Shown: positions 16,024-26,023, counted from the stretch's first letter. The stretch is DNA of 64,000 nt from Vibrio sp. RE86 (GCF_013114545.1 NZ_VTXI01000017.1:39706-103705); one strand, 5' to 3'. Notes: a model not told the origin generated them from the sequence alone. A program made the numbers and translations.

Positions 16024-16752
16024 ATGGCAACTGTATCAATGCGCGATATGCTAAAAGCTGGTGTTCACTTCGGTCACCAAACTCGTTACTGGAACCCAAA
16101 AATGAAGCCATTCATCTTTGGTGCTCGTAACAAGGTTCATATCATCAACCTAGAAAAAACTGTACCAATGTTCAACGAAGCTCTAGCTGAACTAGCTAAA
16201 GTTGGCGAGAAGAAAGGTAAAGTTCTATTCGTAGGTACTAAGCGCGCTGCATCTGAAGCTGTTAAAGAAGCTGCAATCGCAAGCAACCAGTACTACGTAA
16301 ACAACCGCTGGTTAGGCGGTATGCTTACAAACTACAAAACTGTTCGTCAGTCAATCAAGCGTCTAAAAGAACTTGAAGCTCAAGCTCAAGACGGTACTTT
16401 TGACAAGCTAACTAAGAAAGAAGCTCTAATGCGCACTCGTGAAATGGAGAAGCTAGAGAAATCTCTTGGTGGTATCAAAGACATGGGCGGCCTACCAGAC
16501 GCTCTATTCGTAATCGATGCTGATCACGAACACATTGCGATTAAAGAAGCTAACAACCTAGGTATTCCAGTTTACGCTGTGGTAGATACTAACTCTAACC
16601 CAGACGGCGTTGACTACATCATTCCAGGTAACGACGATGCTATCCGTGCAGTACAGCTTTACCTAAACGCTGCTGCATCTTCAGTAACTGAAGGTCGTAA
16701 CAAAGACGTAGCTGTTGCTGCTGAAAAAGATGGTTTCGTAGAAGCTGAATAA
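16024..16752 (+). CDS. rpsB: 30S ribosomal protein S2
   Basis: S2 is a late-assembling protein of the small subunit back, needed for S1 binding. The 242-aa product shows the family signatures MRDMLKAGVHFGHQTRYWNP near the N-terminus and the PDALFVIDADHEHIAIKEAN segment. The start at 16024 (MATVSMRDML) follows AGAGGA; the frame is open 11 codons further upstream through the leader hairpin, which is not coding. Codon use is strongly biased (CTA for Leu, GCT for Ala), as expected for a highly expressed gene. tsf follows after an attenuating terminator. Confidence 0.98.
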   Translation: MATVSMRDMLKAGVHFGHQTRYWNPKMKPFIFGARNKVHIINLEKTVPMFNEALAELAKVGEKKGKVLFVGTKRAASEAVKEAAIASNQYYVNNRWLGGMLTNYKTVRQSIKRLKELEAQAQDGTFDKLTKKEALMRTREMEKLEKSLGGIKDMGGLPDALFVIDADHEHIAIKEANNLGIPVYAVVDTNSNPDGVDYIIPGNDDAIRAVQLYLNAAASSVTEGRNKDVAVAAEKDGFVEAE

Positions 16753-16820
16753 TAGCGGCTCCGAGTCACACTTAGTCTATGTGCAACCAAGTTGTAGTAT
16801 AAACTGAGTTATAGTTATCA

Positions 16821-16852
16821 GCAGGGGCCGAAGATGTGGCCCCTGTTTTTTA
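16821..16852 (+). terminator. Attenuator/terminator between rpsB and tsf
   Basis: CAGGGGCC-GAAGATGT-GGCCCCTG stem followed by a run of seven T. Partial termination here would lower tsf relative to rpsB. Confidence 0.85.
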
Positions 16853-16882
16853 CCAAATCCAGAATCAACTGAGGAATTTAGA

Positions 16883-17725
16883 ATGGCTGTTACTGCTGCT
16901 CTAGTTAAAGAACTGCGCGACCGCACTGGCGCAGGCATGATGGACTGTAAGAAAGCGCTGAATGAAACAAACGGCGACATCGAACTAGCAATTGAAAACA
17001 TGCGTAAGTCTGGCGCTGCGAAAGCTGCTAAAAAAGCAGGTAACGTTGCTGCTGAAGGCGCAATCATCATCAAAGAAGAAAACGGCGTTGCTGTTCTTCT
17101 TGAAGTTAACTGCCAAACTGACTTCGTTGCTAAAGATGCAAGCTTCACAGCATTCGCTGAAGAAGTTGCAGCTGACGCACTAGCGTCTAAAGCAACTGCT
17201 GAAGAGCTTCAAGCTAAGTTCGAAGAAACTCGTGTAGCTCTAGTTGCTAAGATCGGTGAAAACATCAACATCCGTCGCGTACAATACGTTGAAGGCGCTG
17301 CTATCGCTGCTTACCGTCACGGTGAGAAGATCGGTGTAGTTGTTGCAGGTGAAGGTGACGCTGAGACACTTAAGCACGTAGCAATGCACGTTGCAGCATC
17401 TCGTCCTGAGTTCGTAAACCCAGAAGACGTACCTGCTGACGTAGTTGAAAAAGAGAAAGCTGTTCAAGTTGAAATCGCTATGAACGAAGGCAAGCCAGCT
17501 GAAATCGCAGAGAAGATGGTTGTTGGCCGCATGAAGAAATTCACTGGCGAGATCTCTCTAACTGGTCAAGCGTTCGTTATGGAACCTAAGAAGACTGTTG
17601 GCGAAATCCTTAAAGAGCGCGGCGCTTCTGTTTCTACTTTCGTTCGCCTAGAAGTTGGTGAAGGTATCGAGAAAGCTGCAGAAATGAGCTTTGCTGACGA
17701 AGTAGCAGCGGTTCAAAAAGGTTAA
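16883..17725 (+). CDS. tsf: Elongation factor Ts
   Basis: EF-Ts is the guanine-nucleotide exchange factor for EF-Tu. The 280-aa protein begins MAVTAALVKELRDRTGAGMM, the N-terminal UBA-like module, with the conserved core TDFVAKD region (about 80-86) that contacts EF-Tu. A GAGGAATTTAG ribosome-binding site precedes the ATG. Codon bias is as strong as in rpsB. It is the second gene of rpsB-tsf and ends with its own terminator. Confidence 0.98.
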   Translation: MAVTAALVKELRDRTGAGMMDCKKALNETNGDIELAIENMRKSGAAKAAKKAGNVAAEGAIIIKEENGVAVLLEVNCQTDFVAKDASFTAFAEEVAADALASKATAEELQAKFEETRVALVAKIGENINIRRVQYVEGAAIAAYRHGEKIGVVVAGEGDAETLKHVAMHVAASRPEFVNPEDVPADVVEKEKAVQVEIAMNEGKPAEIAEKMVVGRMKKFTGEISLTGQAFVMEPKKTVGEILKERGASVSTFVRLEVGEGIEKAAEMSFADEVAAVQKG

Positions 17726-17750
17726 TCCTTAGAAACGCTTATACGATTAA

Positions 17751-17780
17751 GACCGTGGCCATGGCTGCGGTCTTTTTATG
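17751..17780 (+). terminator. Intrinsic terminator of tsf
   Basis: GACCG-(TGGCCATGGCTG)-CGGTC hairpin followed by TTTTTA. Confidence 0.75.
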
Positions 17781-17876
17781 ACTAGCGGTTAATCGTTTAG
17801 CTGTGATGGATGCAGACTCAACGAAGTCTTTATCCATGACTGTTAATCAACAACTCTCATTTGGAAGGTAAACTCC

Positions 17877-18608
17877 ATGACTACGAACCCTAAACCAGCG
17901 TATCAACGTATTCTGTTAAAACTGAGTGGCGAAGCTCTACAAGGCGAAGAAGGTTTCGGCATCGATCCAGCGGTTCTTGATCGCATGGCACAAGAAGTAA
18001 AAGAGTTAGTTGAACTTGGTGTTCAAGTGGGTGTGGTTATCGGCGGTGGTAACCTATTCCGTGGTGCAGGCCTTGCTGAAGCAGGTATGAACCGCGTTGT
18101 TGGCGACCACATGGGTATGCTAGCAACAGTAATGAATGGCCTAGCAATGCGTGATGCGCTTCACCGTGCATACGTAAATGCTCGCGTAATGTCAGCAATC
18201 CCTCTAAAAGGTGTGTGTGACGACTACAACTGGGCAGACGCTATCCGCGAACTACGCCAGGGCCGTGTGGTTATCTTCTCAGCAGGTACTGGTAACCCAT
18301 TCTTTACGACAGATTCTGCTGCGTGTCTACGTGGTATCGAAATCGAAGCTGACGTAGTTCTAAAAGCGACAAAAGTAGATGGTGTATTTACGGCTGACCC
18401 GGTAGCAAACCCAGACGCAGAGCTGTATGATAAGCTATCATTCAACGCTGTTCTTGAAAAAGAGCTGAAAGTGATGGATTTGGCAGCATTTACACTGGCT
18501 CGTGACCACAAAATGCCAATCCGCGTATTCAACATGAATAAACCAGGCGCACTTCGTCGCGTGGTAATGGGTGAAGCAGAAGGCACGCTAATCAGCGACG
18601 CAGAGTAA
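17877..18608 (+). CDS. pyrH: UMP kinase
   Basis: PyrH phosphorylates UMP to UDP, feeding RNA, DNA and UDP-sugar synthesis; it is hexameric, GTP-activated and UTP-inhibited. The 243-aa amino-acid-kinase-fold protein has LKLSGEAL (about 13-20), GGGNLFRG (about 58-65) and TADPVANPDA (about 172-181). A GGAAGG ribosome-binding site precedes the ATG. It lies between tsf and frr as in most Proteobacteria. Confidence 0.97.
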   Translation: MTTNPKPAYQRILLKLSGEALQGEEGFGIDPAVLDRMAQEVKELVELGVQVGVVIGGGNLFRGAGLAEAGMNRVVGDHMGMLATVMNGLAMRDALHRAYVNARVMSAIPLKGVCDDYNWADAIRELRQGRVVIFSAGTGNPFFTTDSAACLRGIEIEADVVLKATKVDGVFTADPVANPDAELYDKLSFNAVLEKELKVMDLAAFTLARDHKMPIRVFNMNKPGALRRVVMGEAEGTLISDAE

Positions 18609-18704
18609 TTCCAATCACCGCAGCACTGTGTTGCTGCGGTATTGCCTTTTGAAGACTCCCGAAAAGGCTTTCTTCGAGAAAGATTTACACATTAAGGTGA
18701 TATT

Positions 18705-19262
18705 GTGATTAACGAAATCAAACAAGACGCTCAAGAGCGCATGGAAAAAAGCGTAGAAGCGCTAAAAAACAACCTGTCTAAAGTACGTACAGGCCGTGCA
18801 CACCCAAGTCTACTTTCTGGTATTTCAGTAGAGTACTACGGTGCACCAACGCCTCTAAACCAAGTAGCAAACGTTGTTGCTGAAGATGCACGTACACTAG
18901 CAATCACAGTATTCGACAAAGAGCTAACGCCAAAAGTTGAAAAAGCGATCATGATGTCTGACCTAGGTCTAAACCCTATGTCTGCTGGCACCATCATCCG
19001 CGTTCCACTTCCACCGCTAACAGAAGAGCGTCGTAAAGACCTAGTTAAGATCGTTCGTGGTGAAGCTGAAGGTGGCCGTGTTGCTATCCGTAACATCCGT
19101 CGTGACGCTAACGGTGAACTAAAAGCACTTCTTAAAGATAAAGAAATCTCTGAAGACGAAGATCGTAAAGGTCAAGACGAGATTCAAAAGCTAACTGACG
19201 CAGCTGTTAAGCAGGTTGACGAAGTATTAGCATCAAAAGAAAAAGAGTTGATGGAAGTCTAA
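18705..19262 (+). CDS. frr: Ribosome recycling factor
   Basis: RRF splits post-termination ribosomes together with EF-G. The 185-aa length is the standard one; KVRTGRAHPSLL (about 26-37) and the conserved VPLPPLTEERRKDLVK segment mark domain I. The start codon is GTG at 18705 after AAGGTGATA, giving MINEIKQDAQERM, in line with the family's MI-type N-terminus. A strong terminator follows, separating it from uppS. Confidence 0.97.
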   Translation: MINEIKQDAQERMEKSVEALKNNLSKVRTGRAHPSLLSGISVEYYGAPTPLNQVANVVAEDARTLAITVFDKELTPKVEKAIMMSDLGLNPMSAGTIIRVPLPPLTEERRKDLVKIVRGEAEGGRVAIRNIRRDANGELKALLKDKEISEDEDRKGQDEIQKLTDAAVKQVDEVLASKEKELMEV

Positions 19263-19287
19263 TTCTCCATAATCTTTCTATATAAAT

Positions 19288-19318
19288 AGCGCTGTGCTCG
19301 CAGCACAGCGTTTTTTTA
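19288..19318 (+). terminator. Intrinsic terminator of frr
   Basis: CGCTGTGCT-CGC-AGCACAGCG stem followed by seven T. Confidence 0.9.
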
Positions 19319-19358
19319 TGCTAGTCTTTGTCCCCTGCTGATTATCTATCAATGTTTT

Positions 19359-20114
19359 ATGCATAACTCACAACTCTCCCCTGAATTACTCCCTAAACAT
19401 ATTGCAATCATCATGGATGGCAACGGCCGCTGGGCAAAAGCGCAAGGTAAACCTCGTGTCTTTGGTCACAAGAATGGTGTTGCAGCAGTCCGTAAAGCGA
19501 TTTCTACATCGGCAAAACTAGGCATCAAAGCAATTACTTTATTTGCCTTTAGCAGTGAAAACTGGCGCCGCCCTGAAGAAGAAGTCGGTGTGCTTATGGA
19601 GTTGTTTATCACAGTGCTTTCTACGGAAGTAAAAAAACTGCACAAAAACAATTTACGCCTACGAGTGATTGGTGATACCTCACGCTTCAATGATCGCTTA
19701 CAGAAAAAGATCGCTCAAGCTGAAGCAATGACGGAAGCGAACACTGGCATGGTTATCAATATTGCGGCTAACTATGGCGGCAAATGGGATATCATGCAGG
19801 CGACAAAAGCAATTTCAGCTAAGGTTGCCGCAGGTGAGTTGAATCAAGAAGATATTAGTGAAGAGCTAATTACTGAGCACCTCACAATGGCAGATTTACC
19901 TGAAGTTGATTTGATGATTCGAACCAGCGGAGAGTGCCGTATTAGCAACTTCATGTTGTGGCAGATGGCCTACGCTGAAATGTACTTTACGCCGATTTAC
20001 TGGCCTGAATTCGACGAAAATAGCTTGATAGAAGCAGTGACTTGGTTTGTTAATTGTGAACGCCGTTTTGGCTGTACTGGTGAACAAGTTAAAGCTCTGA
20101 TGGAAAGCGAATAA
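19359..20114 (+). CDS. uppS: Undecaprenyl diphosphate synthase
   Basis: UppS (IspU) condenses eight isopentenyl diphosphates with farnesyl diphosphate to make the C55 lipid carrier for peptidoglycan and O-antigen. The 251-aa product has the catalytic IIMDGNGRWA (Asp20), FAFSSENWRRP and RTSGECRISNFMLWQ motifs. The last usually reads RTSGEQRLSNFLLWQ, so this protein has conservative changes. In this genome uppS-cdsA precede dxr, whereas in E. coli dxr comes first. Confidence 0.96.
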   Translation: MHNSQLSPELLPKHIAIIMDGNGRWAKAQGKPRVFGHKNGVAAVRKAISTSAKLGIKAITLFAFSSENWRRPEEEVGVLMELFITVLSTEVKKLHKNNLRLRVIGDTSRFNDRLQKKIAQAEAMTEANTGMVINIAANYGGKWDIMQATKAISAKVAAGELNQEDISEELITEHLTMADLPEVDLMIRTSGECRISNFMLWQMAYAEMYFTPIYWPEFDENSLIEAVTWFVNCERRFGCTGEQVKALMESE

Positions 20115-20125
20115 AGGATTAAAGT

Positions 20126-20968
20126 TTGAAACAACGAATTATAACCGCTCTTATCCTTGCTCCACTGGTCATTTTAGGGATCTTCAAACTCCCTCTGGCA
20201 CTTTTTGTGGTTGCGATGGCCGCTGTGACCATGATTGGCTACTGGGAATGGACTCAGTTCGTTGATGCCAAGTCTCGTATTATGGCATTGATTCCAACGG
20301 TCGCAGTTAGCGCAGCCAGCCTTTGGGCTATCCCTTTTGATGCGCTAAGCCTAAATCTTGTGACTGACTCTCACTACGCAATTTTAGCGATTGGTTCAAT
20401 ATGGTGGCTAGCCGCGAGCGCGCTGGCGATCTCTTACCCTAAATCTTCCGCTCTTTGGCAAAACTCATCACTTTTACGCCACGCTTTTGGCGTGCTCACT
20501 CTGTTGCCATTTTTCTGGAGTGTCCTATTACTTAGAGCCGAAGGCATTCAGCTCGACCCTTACCATGGCGCTAAGTTAGTGCTTTATGTGTGCTTTATTG
20601 TATGGGCAGCTGATAGTGGTGCTTACTTTGCGGGTAAGAGCTTTGGTAAACATAAGATGGCCCCTCATGTGAGCCCAAATAAGACTATCGAAGGTCTGGT
20701 TGGCGGTATCATTACTGCTCTGTTGGTCGGTTGGGGCACTGCGCAGTGGTTTGATATTCAATTTAGCAGTGCTTTCGCGATGATCGGAATTACTTTGGTG
20801 ACAGTGGTTATCTCTGTATTGGGTGATTTGGTTGAAAGTATGTTCAAACGTGTCTCTGGAATCAAAGACAGCAGCAACATTATTCCAGGCCACGGCGGAG
20901 TATTAGACCGAATCGACAGTCTAACAGCTGCGTTCCCTGTTTTTGCTTTCCTATACTTCATATTTTAA
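20126..20968 (+). CDS. cdsA: Phosphatidate cytidylyltransferase
   Basis: CdsA makes CDP-diacylglycerol, the precursor of all phospholipids, in the inner membrane. The 280-aa protein has about seven to eight hydrophobic segments and the C-terminal signature SMFKRVSGIKD followed by PGHGGVLDRIDS (about 245-267). The start is TTG at 20126, 11 bp after uppS, preceded by AAAGGA; the resulting MKQRIITALILAPLV matches the expected Vibrio N-terminus, and no closer ATG is in frame. Confidence 0.95.
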   Translation: MKQRIITALILAPLVILGIFKLPLALFVVAMAAVTMIGYWEWTQFVDAKSRIMALIPTVAVSAASLWAIPFDALSLNLVTDSHYAILAIGSIWWLAASALAISYPKSSALWQNSSLLRHAFGVLTLLPFFWSVLLLRAEGIQLDPYHGAKLVLYVCFIVWAADSGAYFAGKSFGKHKMAPHVSPNKTIEGLVGGIITALLVGWGTAQWFDIQFSSAFAMIGITLVTVVISVLGDLVESMFKRVSGIKDSSNIIPGHGGVLDRIDSLTAAFPVFAFLYFIF

Positions 20969-20989
20969 GGCAGGCTTCGGCCTGCTTTC
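20967..20989 (+). terminator. Short hairpin between cdsA and dxr
   Basis: GGCAGGC-TTC-GGCCTGC-type stem followed only by TTTCG. It may be a weak terminator or an RNA-stabilising hairpin. Confidence 0.4.
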
Positions 20990-21010
20990 GACTCAGCTTG
21001 GTTTCTTGCT

Positions 21011-22219
21011 ATGCGTAAGCTAACGATTCTTGGTGCTACGGGCTCTATTGGTGCTAGCACTCTTAAAGTTATTGAACAAAACCCTGACAAGTTCACGATT
21101 GTCGCGCTCGCGGCTGGGCGTAATGTCGCCAAAATGCGTGAACTATGCCAAAAATGGCAGCCGAAATTTGCGGTGATGGCTGATGACAATGCAGCAAAAG
21201 CATTGAAGCTACAGCTAGCTGAACTCAAATTAAGCACTCAGGTTTTGTCTGGTGTGGATGCAATGTGCGAGATCTCTTCGATGGATGAGGTCGACACTGT
21301 GATGGCTGCTATTGTTGGGGCCGCAGGTTTGCTACCAACCATGGCTGCTGTCAAAGCGGGTAAACGCGTATTGCTGGCCAATAAAGAAGCCTTAGTGATG
21401 TCAGGGCAGCTGTTTATAGATGCCGTAGAGCAACATGGCGCTGAGCTAATGCCAGTCGACAGTGAGCATAATGCGATTTTTCAGTGCTTGCCGAGTGATA
21501 TTCAAACCAACCTTGGTCGCTGCTCATTAGAAGAGCAAGGCATTCAACACATCCTTCTAACTGGCTCTGGTGGTCCGTTCCGCTATAGTGATATCGCAAC
21601 GCTTAGCGATGTGACGCCAGAACAAGCCATTGCTCACCCTAACTGGTCTATGGGGCCTAAAATCTCAGTTGACTCGGCAACCATGATGAACAAGGGCTTA
21701 GAGTACATTGAAGCGAAATGGCTCTTTAATACTCGTCGTGAACAGTTGAAAGTCGTGATCCACCCTCAGTCGGTGATTCACTCAATGGTCCAATATCGTG
21801 ACGGCTCTGTTTTAGCTCAGATGGGTGAGCCTGATATGGCAACTCCTATTGCTCTAACGCTCTCTTATCCTGAACGCGTCTCTGCGGGTGTCGCTCCTCT
21901 CGACTTTACTAAAGTGGGTGAGTTGACATTTTTAGAGCCTGACTTTGCTCGTTACCCATGTTTGAAGCTTGCCATTGATGCTTGTTATGAAGGCCAGCAT
22001 GCAACGACGGCGTTGAATGCTGCGAATGAAGTTGCGGTTGATGCCTTCTTGAGCCGAAAGCTACGCTTTACTGACATCGCCGTAGTCAATGAATCTGTTG
22101 CTAACAAAATCTGTGCATCTAGCAGTCAGTCACAGTGCAGTGACTTGGAAAGCATTATAGAGCTAGATAGAATGGCGAGAGAGTTAGCGGTAACTATCGT
22201 AAGTGAGCGTAAGCTATGA
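21011..22219 (+). CDS. dxr: 1-deoxy-D-xylulose-5-phosphate reductoisomerase
   Basis: Dxr (IspC) converts DXP to MEP, the committed step of the non-mevalonate isoprenoid pathway that also feeds UppS upstream. The 402-aa protein starts with an NADPH-binding TILGATGSIGASTL fold (4-17), followed by ANKEALVMSG (about 122), PVDSEHNAIFQ with the metal-binding Asp and Glu, and the SVDSATMMNKGLE segment. Its last four bases overlap the rseP start (ATGA), so the two are translationally coupled. Confidence 0.97.
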   Translation: MRKLTILGATGSIGASTLKVIEQNPDKFTIVALAAGRNVAKMRELCQKWQPKFAVMADDNAAKALKLQLAELKLSTQVLSGVDAMCEISSMDEVDTVMAAIVGAAGLLPTMAAVKAGKRVLLANKEALVMSGQLFIDAVEQHGAELMPVDSEHNAIFQCLPSDIQTNLGRCSLEEQGIQHILLTGSGGPFRYSDIATLSDVTPEQAIAHPNWSMGPKISVDSATMMNKGLEYIEAKWLFNTRREQLKVVIHPQSVIHSMVQYRDGSVLAQMGEPDMATPIALTLSYPERVSAGVAPLDFTKVGELTFLEPDFARYPCLKLAIDACYEGQHATTALNAANEVAVDAFLSRKLRFTDIAVVNESVANKICASSSQSQCSDLESIIELDRMARELAVTIVSERKL

Positions 22220-23574
22220 CAGGTATTTTGTGGAACTTTGCTTCCTTTATCGTTGCACTCGGCATTTTAGTTGCTGTCCATGAGTTTGGTCACTTTTGGG
22301 TTGCACGCCGTTGCGGTGTAAAAGTCGAAAAGTTTTCTATTGGCTTTGGTAAGTCGATTTGGAGTAAGGTCGGCTCCGATGGCACTGAATACAGTGTGTC
22401 CGTGATTCCTCTTGGTGGTTACGTTAAGATGCTCGATGGTCGTGTTGATGACCTTAAAGGTGACGAGCCTCTTTATGCATTCGACCGTAAGCCGCTTTGG
22501 AAACGTACAGCGATTGTAGCAGCAGGGCCAATATTTAATTTCTTGTTTGCCATCTTTGCCTACTGGCTGGTCTTCCTTATCGGTGTACCTGCTGTTAAGC
22601 CAGTGGTTGGGCTAGTAACGCCATATTCTATTGCTGCAGAAGCAGGCCTTGAATCAGGGATGGAACTTAAATCGGTTTCTGGCGTCAAAACTGCGGATTG
22701 GGAATCGGTGAATATGGGGTTAATTTCTCATATTGGTGATAAACAACTGACAATGACAGTCGCACCTGCCGATGGAGTTGGTGTTGAAGAGTTAAAAGTT
22801 TTCGACCTGACTGAGTGGAACTTTGACCCAGAAAAAGAGTCTGCTATGTCAGCACTCGGATTTGTTCCATTCACCCCAGAAATCACAGCTCGCTTAACCA
22901 ATGTTTCTCAAGATGGAGCGGGTGCTCGCTCAGGCTTAGAGAGCGGCGATGTGATTACTGACATTGAGGGTGTGAAGATCGCGGATTGGCAGCAAGTTGT
23001 GGAAGCGATTCAGCAACATGCTAATACACCTTTGCAGATCCAAATTGAACGAAATGGTCAACCCGTTACGTTAACACTTACGCCAGACAGTCGAGAGCTT
23101 TCTGATGGACGAGTAATTGGTTTTGCGGGAATCGCACCTGAGGTCGCAGAATGGCCAGAAAATTATCGCTTCGACCTGCAATTTGGTGTAATTGATTCAA
23201 TCGGGAAAGCGGTTGAAAAGACAGGTCAGGTCATTAGCCTGACAATCAGCATGTTGAAAAAGTTGATTGTTGGCGATGTTGGATTGAATAACTTAAGTGG
23301 ACCTATCTCGATCGCAAAAGGAGCCGGTACGACTGCCGATTACGGCTTAGTCTACTTCTTAGGTTTCCTTGCATTAATCAGTGTGAACTTAGGGATTATT
23401 AACCTTGTACCGCTGCCTATGTTAGACGGCGGACATTTATTGTTTTTTGCTATTGAGGCTGTAATAAGACGTCCCGTCCCTGAAAAAATTCAGGAAATGG
23501 GTTACCGCGTTGGCGGTGCGATTATCTTCTCTCTTATGGCAGTGGCAATTTTCAATGATTTTGCTCGTTTGTAG
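22216..23574 (+). CDS. rseP: Site-2 intramembrane metalloprotease RseP
   Basis: RseP cleaves anti-sigma factor RseA inside the membrane after DegS, releasing sigma-E in the envelope stress response, and also clears signal-peptide remnants. The 452-aa protein has the zinc motif HEFGH at 22-26 in the first membrane helix, two PDZ domains (about 115-300), and the LDG motif with the third ligand in PLPMLDGGHLLFF near residue 400. It overlaps dxr by 4 bp and is followed by bamA, so envelope sensing and outer-membrane assembly are expressed together. Confidence 0.97.
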   Translation: MTGILWNFASFIVALGILVAVHEFGHFWVARRCGVKVEKFSIGFGKSIWSKVGSDGTEYSVSVIPLGGYVKMLDGRVDDLKGDEPLYAFDRKPLWKRTAIVAAGPIFNFLFAIFAYWLVFLIGVPAVKPVVGLVTPYSIAAEAGLESGMELKSVSGVKTADWESVNMGLISHIGDKQLTMTVAPADGVGVEELKVFDLTEWNFDPEKESAMSALGFVPFTPEITARLTNVSQDGAGARSGLESGDVITDIEGVKIADWQQVVEAIQQHANTPLQIQIERNGQPVTLTLTPDSRELSDGRVIGFAGIAPEVAEWPENYRFDLQFGVIDSIGKAVEKTGQVISLTISMLKKLIVGDVGLNNLSGPISIAKGAGTTADYGLVYFLGFLALISVNLGIINLVPLPMLDGGHLLFFAIEAVIRRPVPEKIQEMGYRVGGAIIFSLMAVAIFNDFARL

Positions 23575-23611
23575 TGAGCAAAGGTTGAAGTAAGGAATAA
23601 CTAAAACAAAT

Positions 23612-26023
23612 ATGGCGATTAAAAATATTCTGTTTGCATCTTTGTTAGCGACAAGTGTCAGTGCAAACGGTGCCGAGAACTTCGTAGTTCAAGATATCCA
23701 GATTGAAGGTTTGCAGCGAGTCGCGCTCGGTGCTGCTCTTCTTAAAATGCCAGTTCGAATTGGCGATACTATCGATGGACAAGATGTCTCTGAGACGATT
23801 CGTGCGCTTTACGCAACGGGGAACTTCGAAGATATCAAAGTCCTACGTGATAATGATGTTCTTGTCGTTCAGGTAAAAGAACGACCAACGATTGCGAGTG
23901 TTTCGTTCTCTGGCAACAAAGCCATCAAAGAAGAACAACTTCAGCAAAACTTAGATGCATCAGGAATTCGTGTTGGTGAAGCATTAGACCGTACGACTCT
24001 CTCAACGATTGAGAAAGGCCTAGAAGACTTCTACTACAGTGTAGGTAAGTACAACGCAACCGTAAAAGCGGTTGTTACTCCACTTCCTCGTAACCGCTCT
24101 GATTTGAAGTTCGTCTTCACTGAAGGCGTGTCGGCAAAAATTAAGCAGATTAACTTTATTGGTAACACGGAATACACCGATGAAGAGCTTCTGAGCCGTT
24201 TTGATTTGAACGTGGATGTTGCATGGTGGAACTTCCTCGCCGACGACAAATATCAGAAGCAGGTACTAGCGGGTGATATCGAAGCGCTTAAGTCTTACTA
24301 TCTCGATCGCGGTTATCTGAAGTTCCAGATTGACTCGACTCAAGTAGCGATCTCGCCAGACAAGAAAGGCGTTTACATCACTTTAGGGCTAAATGAAGGC
24401 CTCCCGTACAGTGTCAAAGATGTAAAATTCCGTGGTGAACTGCTGGATAAAGAAGCTGAGTTTGAAAACCTAGTCCCATTTGAGGCTGGTGAAACTTACA
24501 ATGGCTCAGCGGTCACTTCTCTTGAAGAGGGGATCAAACGCGTACTTGGTGAAGCAGGCTACGCTTACCCACAGGTTCGAACGATTCCTGAATTTGATGA
24601 TGAAAACCAATCGGTTTCACTTGTTGTCAATGTTGAAGCGGGCAAACGTATCTATGTTAGAGATATCCGTTTTGTCGGCAACAACTCAACTAAAGATGAA
24701 GTTCTACGTCGCGAAATGCGTCAGATGGAAGGCAGCTGGCTTAACTCGAAATCTATCGAAACCGGTAAGAGCCGTCTGAACCGACTCGGTTTCTTTGAAA
24801 CGGTTGATGTACAAACAGTCCGCGTTCCTGGCAGTGAAGACCAAGTCGATCTTGTCTACAACGTCAAAGAAGCGAACTCAGGTAGCGTCAACTTTGGTGT
24901 TGGCTATGGTACAGAATCAGGTGTGAGCTTCCAGGTTGGTCTGCAGCAAGACAACTTTGTTGGTAGTGGTAATCGCGTTGGTATTAACGCGATGATGAAC
25001 GACTACCAAAAGAATATTAGCTTAGACTACCGCGACCCATACTGGAACCTTGATGGTGTCAGTCTTGGCGGTAAGATCTTCTACAACATGTTTGAAGCAT
25101 CTGAAGCGGGTATTGTTGACTATACCAACGAAAGTTATGGTGCGAGCTTAACGTGGGGCTTCCCGTTTGATGAGCTAAACCGCTTTGAGTTTGGTGTTGG
25201 TTACACACACAACAAGATTGGTAACGTACCAACCTATGACCAAGCTCAGTTGTTTGCACAAAGTATTAACCAAGCGGATGGTGATATCCTGACCAATGAC
25301 TTTGATGTCAACATTTCTTGGACTCGAAATAACCTAAACCGTGGTTACTTCCCGACAGCGGGTAACTATCAGCGTGCATTTGCTAAAGCAACCGTACCTA
25401 GCTCTGACGCACAGTACTTTAAAGTGCAGTATGATGTTAGGCAGTATGTGCCAATTACCAAGAAGCATGAGTTTACTCTATTGATGCGTGGCCGTTTAGG
25501 TTACGGCAATGGTTATGGCCAAACGGATGGTAACGACAACTTATTCCCATTCTACGAAAACTACTACGCGGGTGGTTTCACTACGCTGCGTGGTTTTGGT
25601 TCGAACAGTGCGGGTCCTAAAGCGGTCTACACTACTGGCGGTAACCCAGGCAGCTGTAACAGTGCAAGTTGTGTATCAGCTACAGACGATTCAGTAGGTG
25701 GTAACGCTATTGCTCTTGCAAGTATGGAGCTGATTGTACCAACGCCATTTGCGTCTGAAGAAGTACGTAACCAAATTCGTACCAGTGTGTTTGTTGATGC
25801 GGCAAGTGTGTGGGATACAGAGTTCCAGTATGACCCAAGCTATGCAGGTGAGCGTTATTACGATGACTACTCTGATCCAATGAACATCCGTGCTTCTTAT
25901 GGTGCGGCACTACAATGGATGTCACCAATGGGGCCATTAGTATTCTCGGTGGCGAAACCAATTGAAAGTTACGAAGGTGATGACGAAGAATTCTTCACTT
26001 TCACTATCGGCAGAACCTTCTAA
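23612..26023 (+). CDS. bamA: Outer membrane protein assembly factor BamA
   Basis: BamA is the essential core of the BAM complex that folds beta-barrel proteins into the outer membrane. The 803-aa protein has a signal peptide (cut near ANGA-ENF, residues 18-22), five POTRA domains (about 22-420) and a C-terminal 16-stranded barrel with the conserved VRGF-type motif (TLRGFG here) and a C-terminal phenylalanine. A Gly/Ser/Cys-containing loop (GGNPGSCNSASC) lies after the TLRGFG motif, probably extracellular loop 6. It is followed by skp, the periplasmic chaperone that delivers its clients. Confidence 0.97.
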   Translation: MAIKNILFASLLATSVSANGAENFVVQDIQIEGLQRVALGAALLKMPVRIGDTIDGQDVSETIRALYATGNFEDIKVLRDNDVLVVQVKERPTIASVSFSGNKAIKEEQLQQNLDASGIRVGEALDRTTLSTIEKGLEDFYYSVGKYNATVKAVVTPLPRNRSDLKFVFTEGVSAKIKQINFIGNTEYTDEELLSRFDLNVDVAWWNFLADDKYQKQVLAGDIEALKSYYLDRGYLKFQIDSTQVAISPDKKGVYITLGLNEGLPYSVKDVKFRGELLDKEAEFENLVPFEAGETYNGSAVTSLEEGIKRVLGEAGYAYPQVRTIPEFDDENQSVSLVVNVEAGKRIYVRDIRFVGNNSTKDEVLRREMRQMEGSWLNSKSIETGKSRLNRLGFFETVDVQTVRVPGSEDQVDLVYNVKEANSGSVNFGVGYGTESGVSFQVGLQQDNFVGSGNRVGINAMMNDYQKNISLDYRDPYWNLDGVSLGGKIFYNMFEASEAGIVDYTNESYGASLTWGFPFDELNRFEFGVGYTHNKIGNVPTYDQAQLFAQSINQADGDILTNDFDVNISWTRNNLNRGYFPTAGNYQRAFAKATVPSSDAQYFKVQYDVRQYVPITKKHEFTLLMRGRLGYGNGYGQTDGNDNLFPFYENYYAGGFTTLRGFGSNSAGPKAVYTTGGNPGSCNSASCVSATDDSVGGNAIALASMELIVPTPFASEEVRNQIRTSVFVDAASVWDTEFQYDPSYAGERYYDDYSDPMNIRASYGAALQWMSPMGPLVFSVAKPIESYEGDDEEFFTFTIGRTF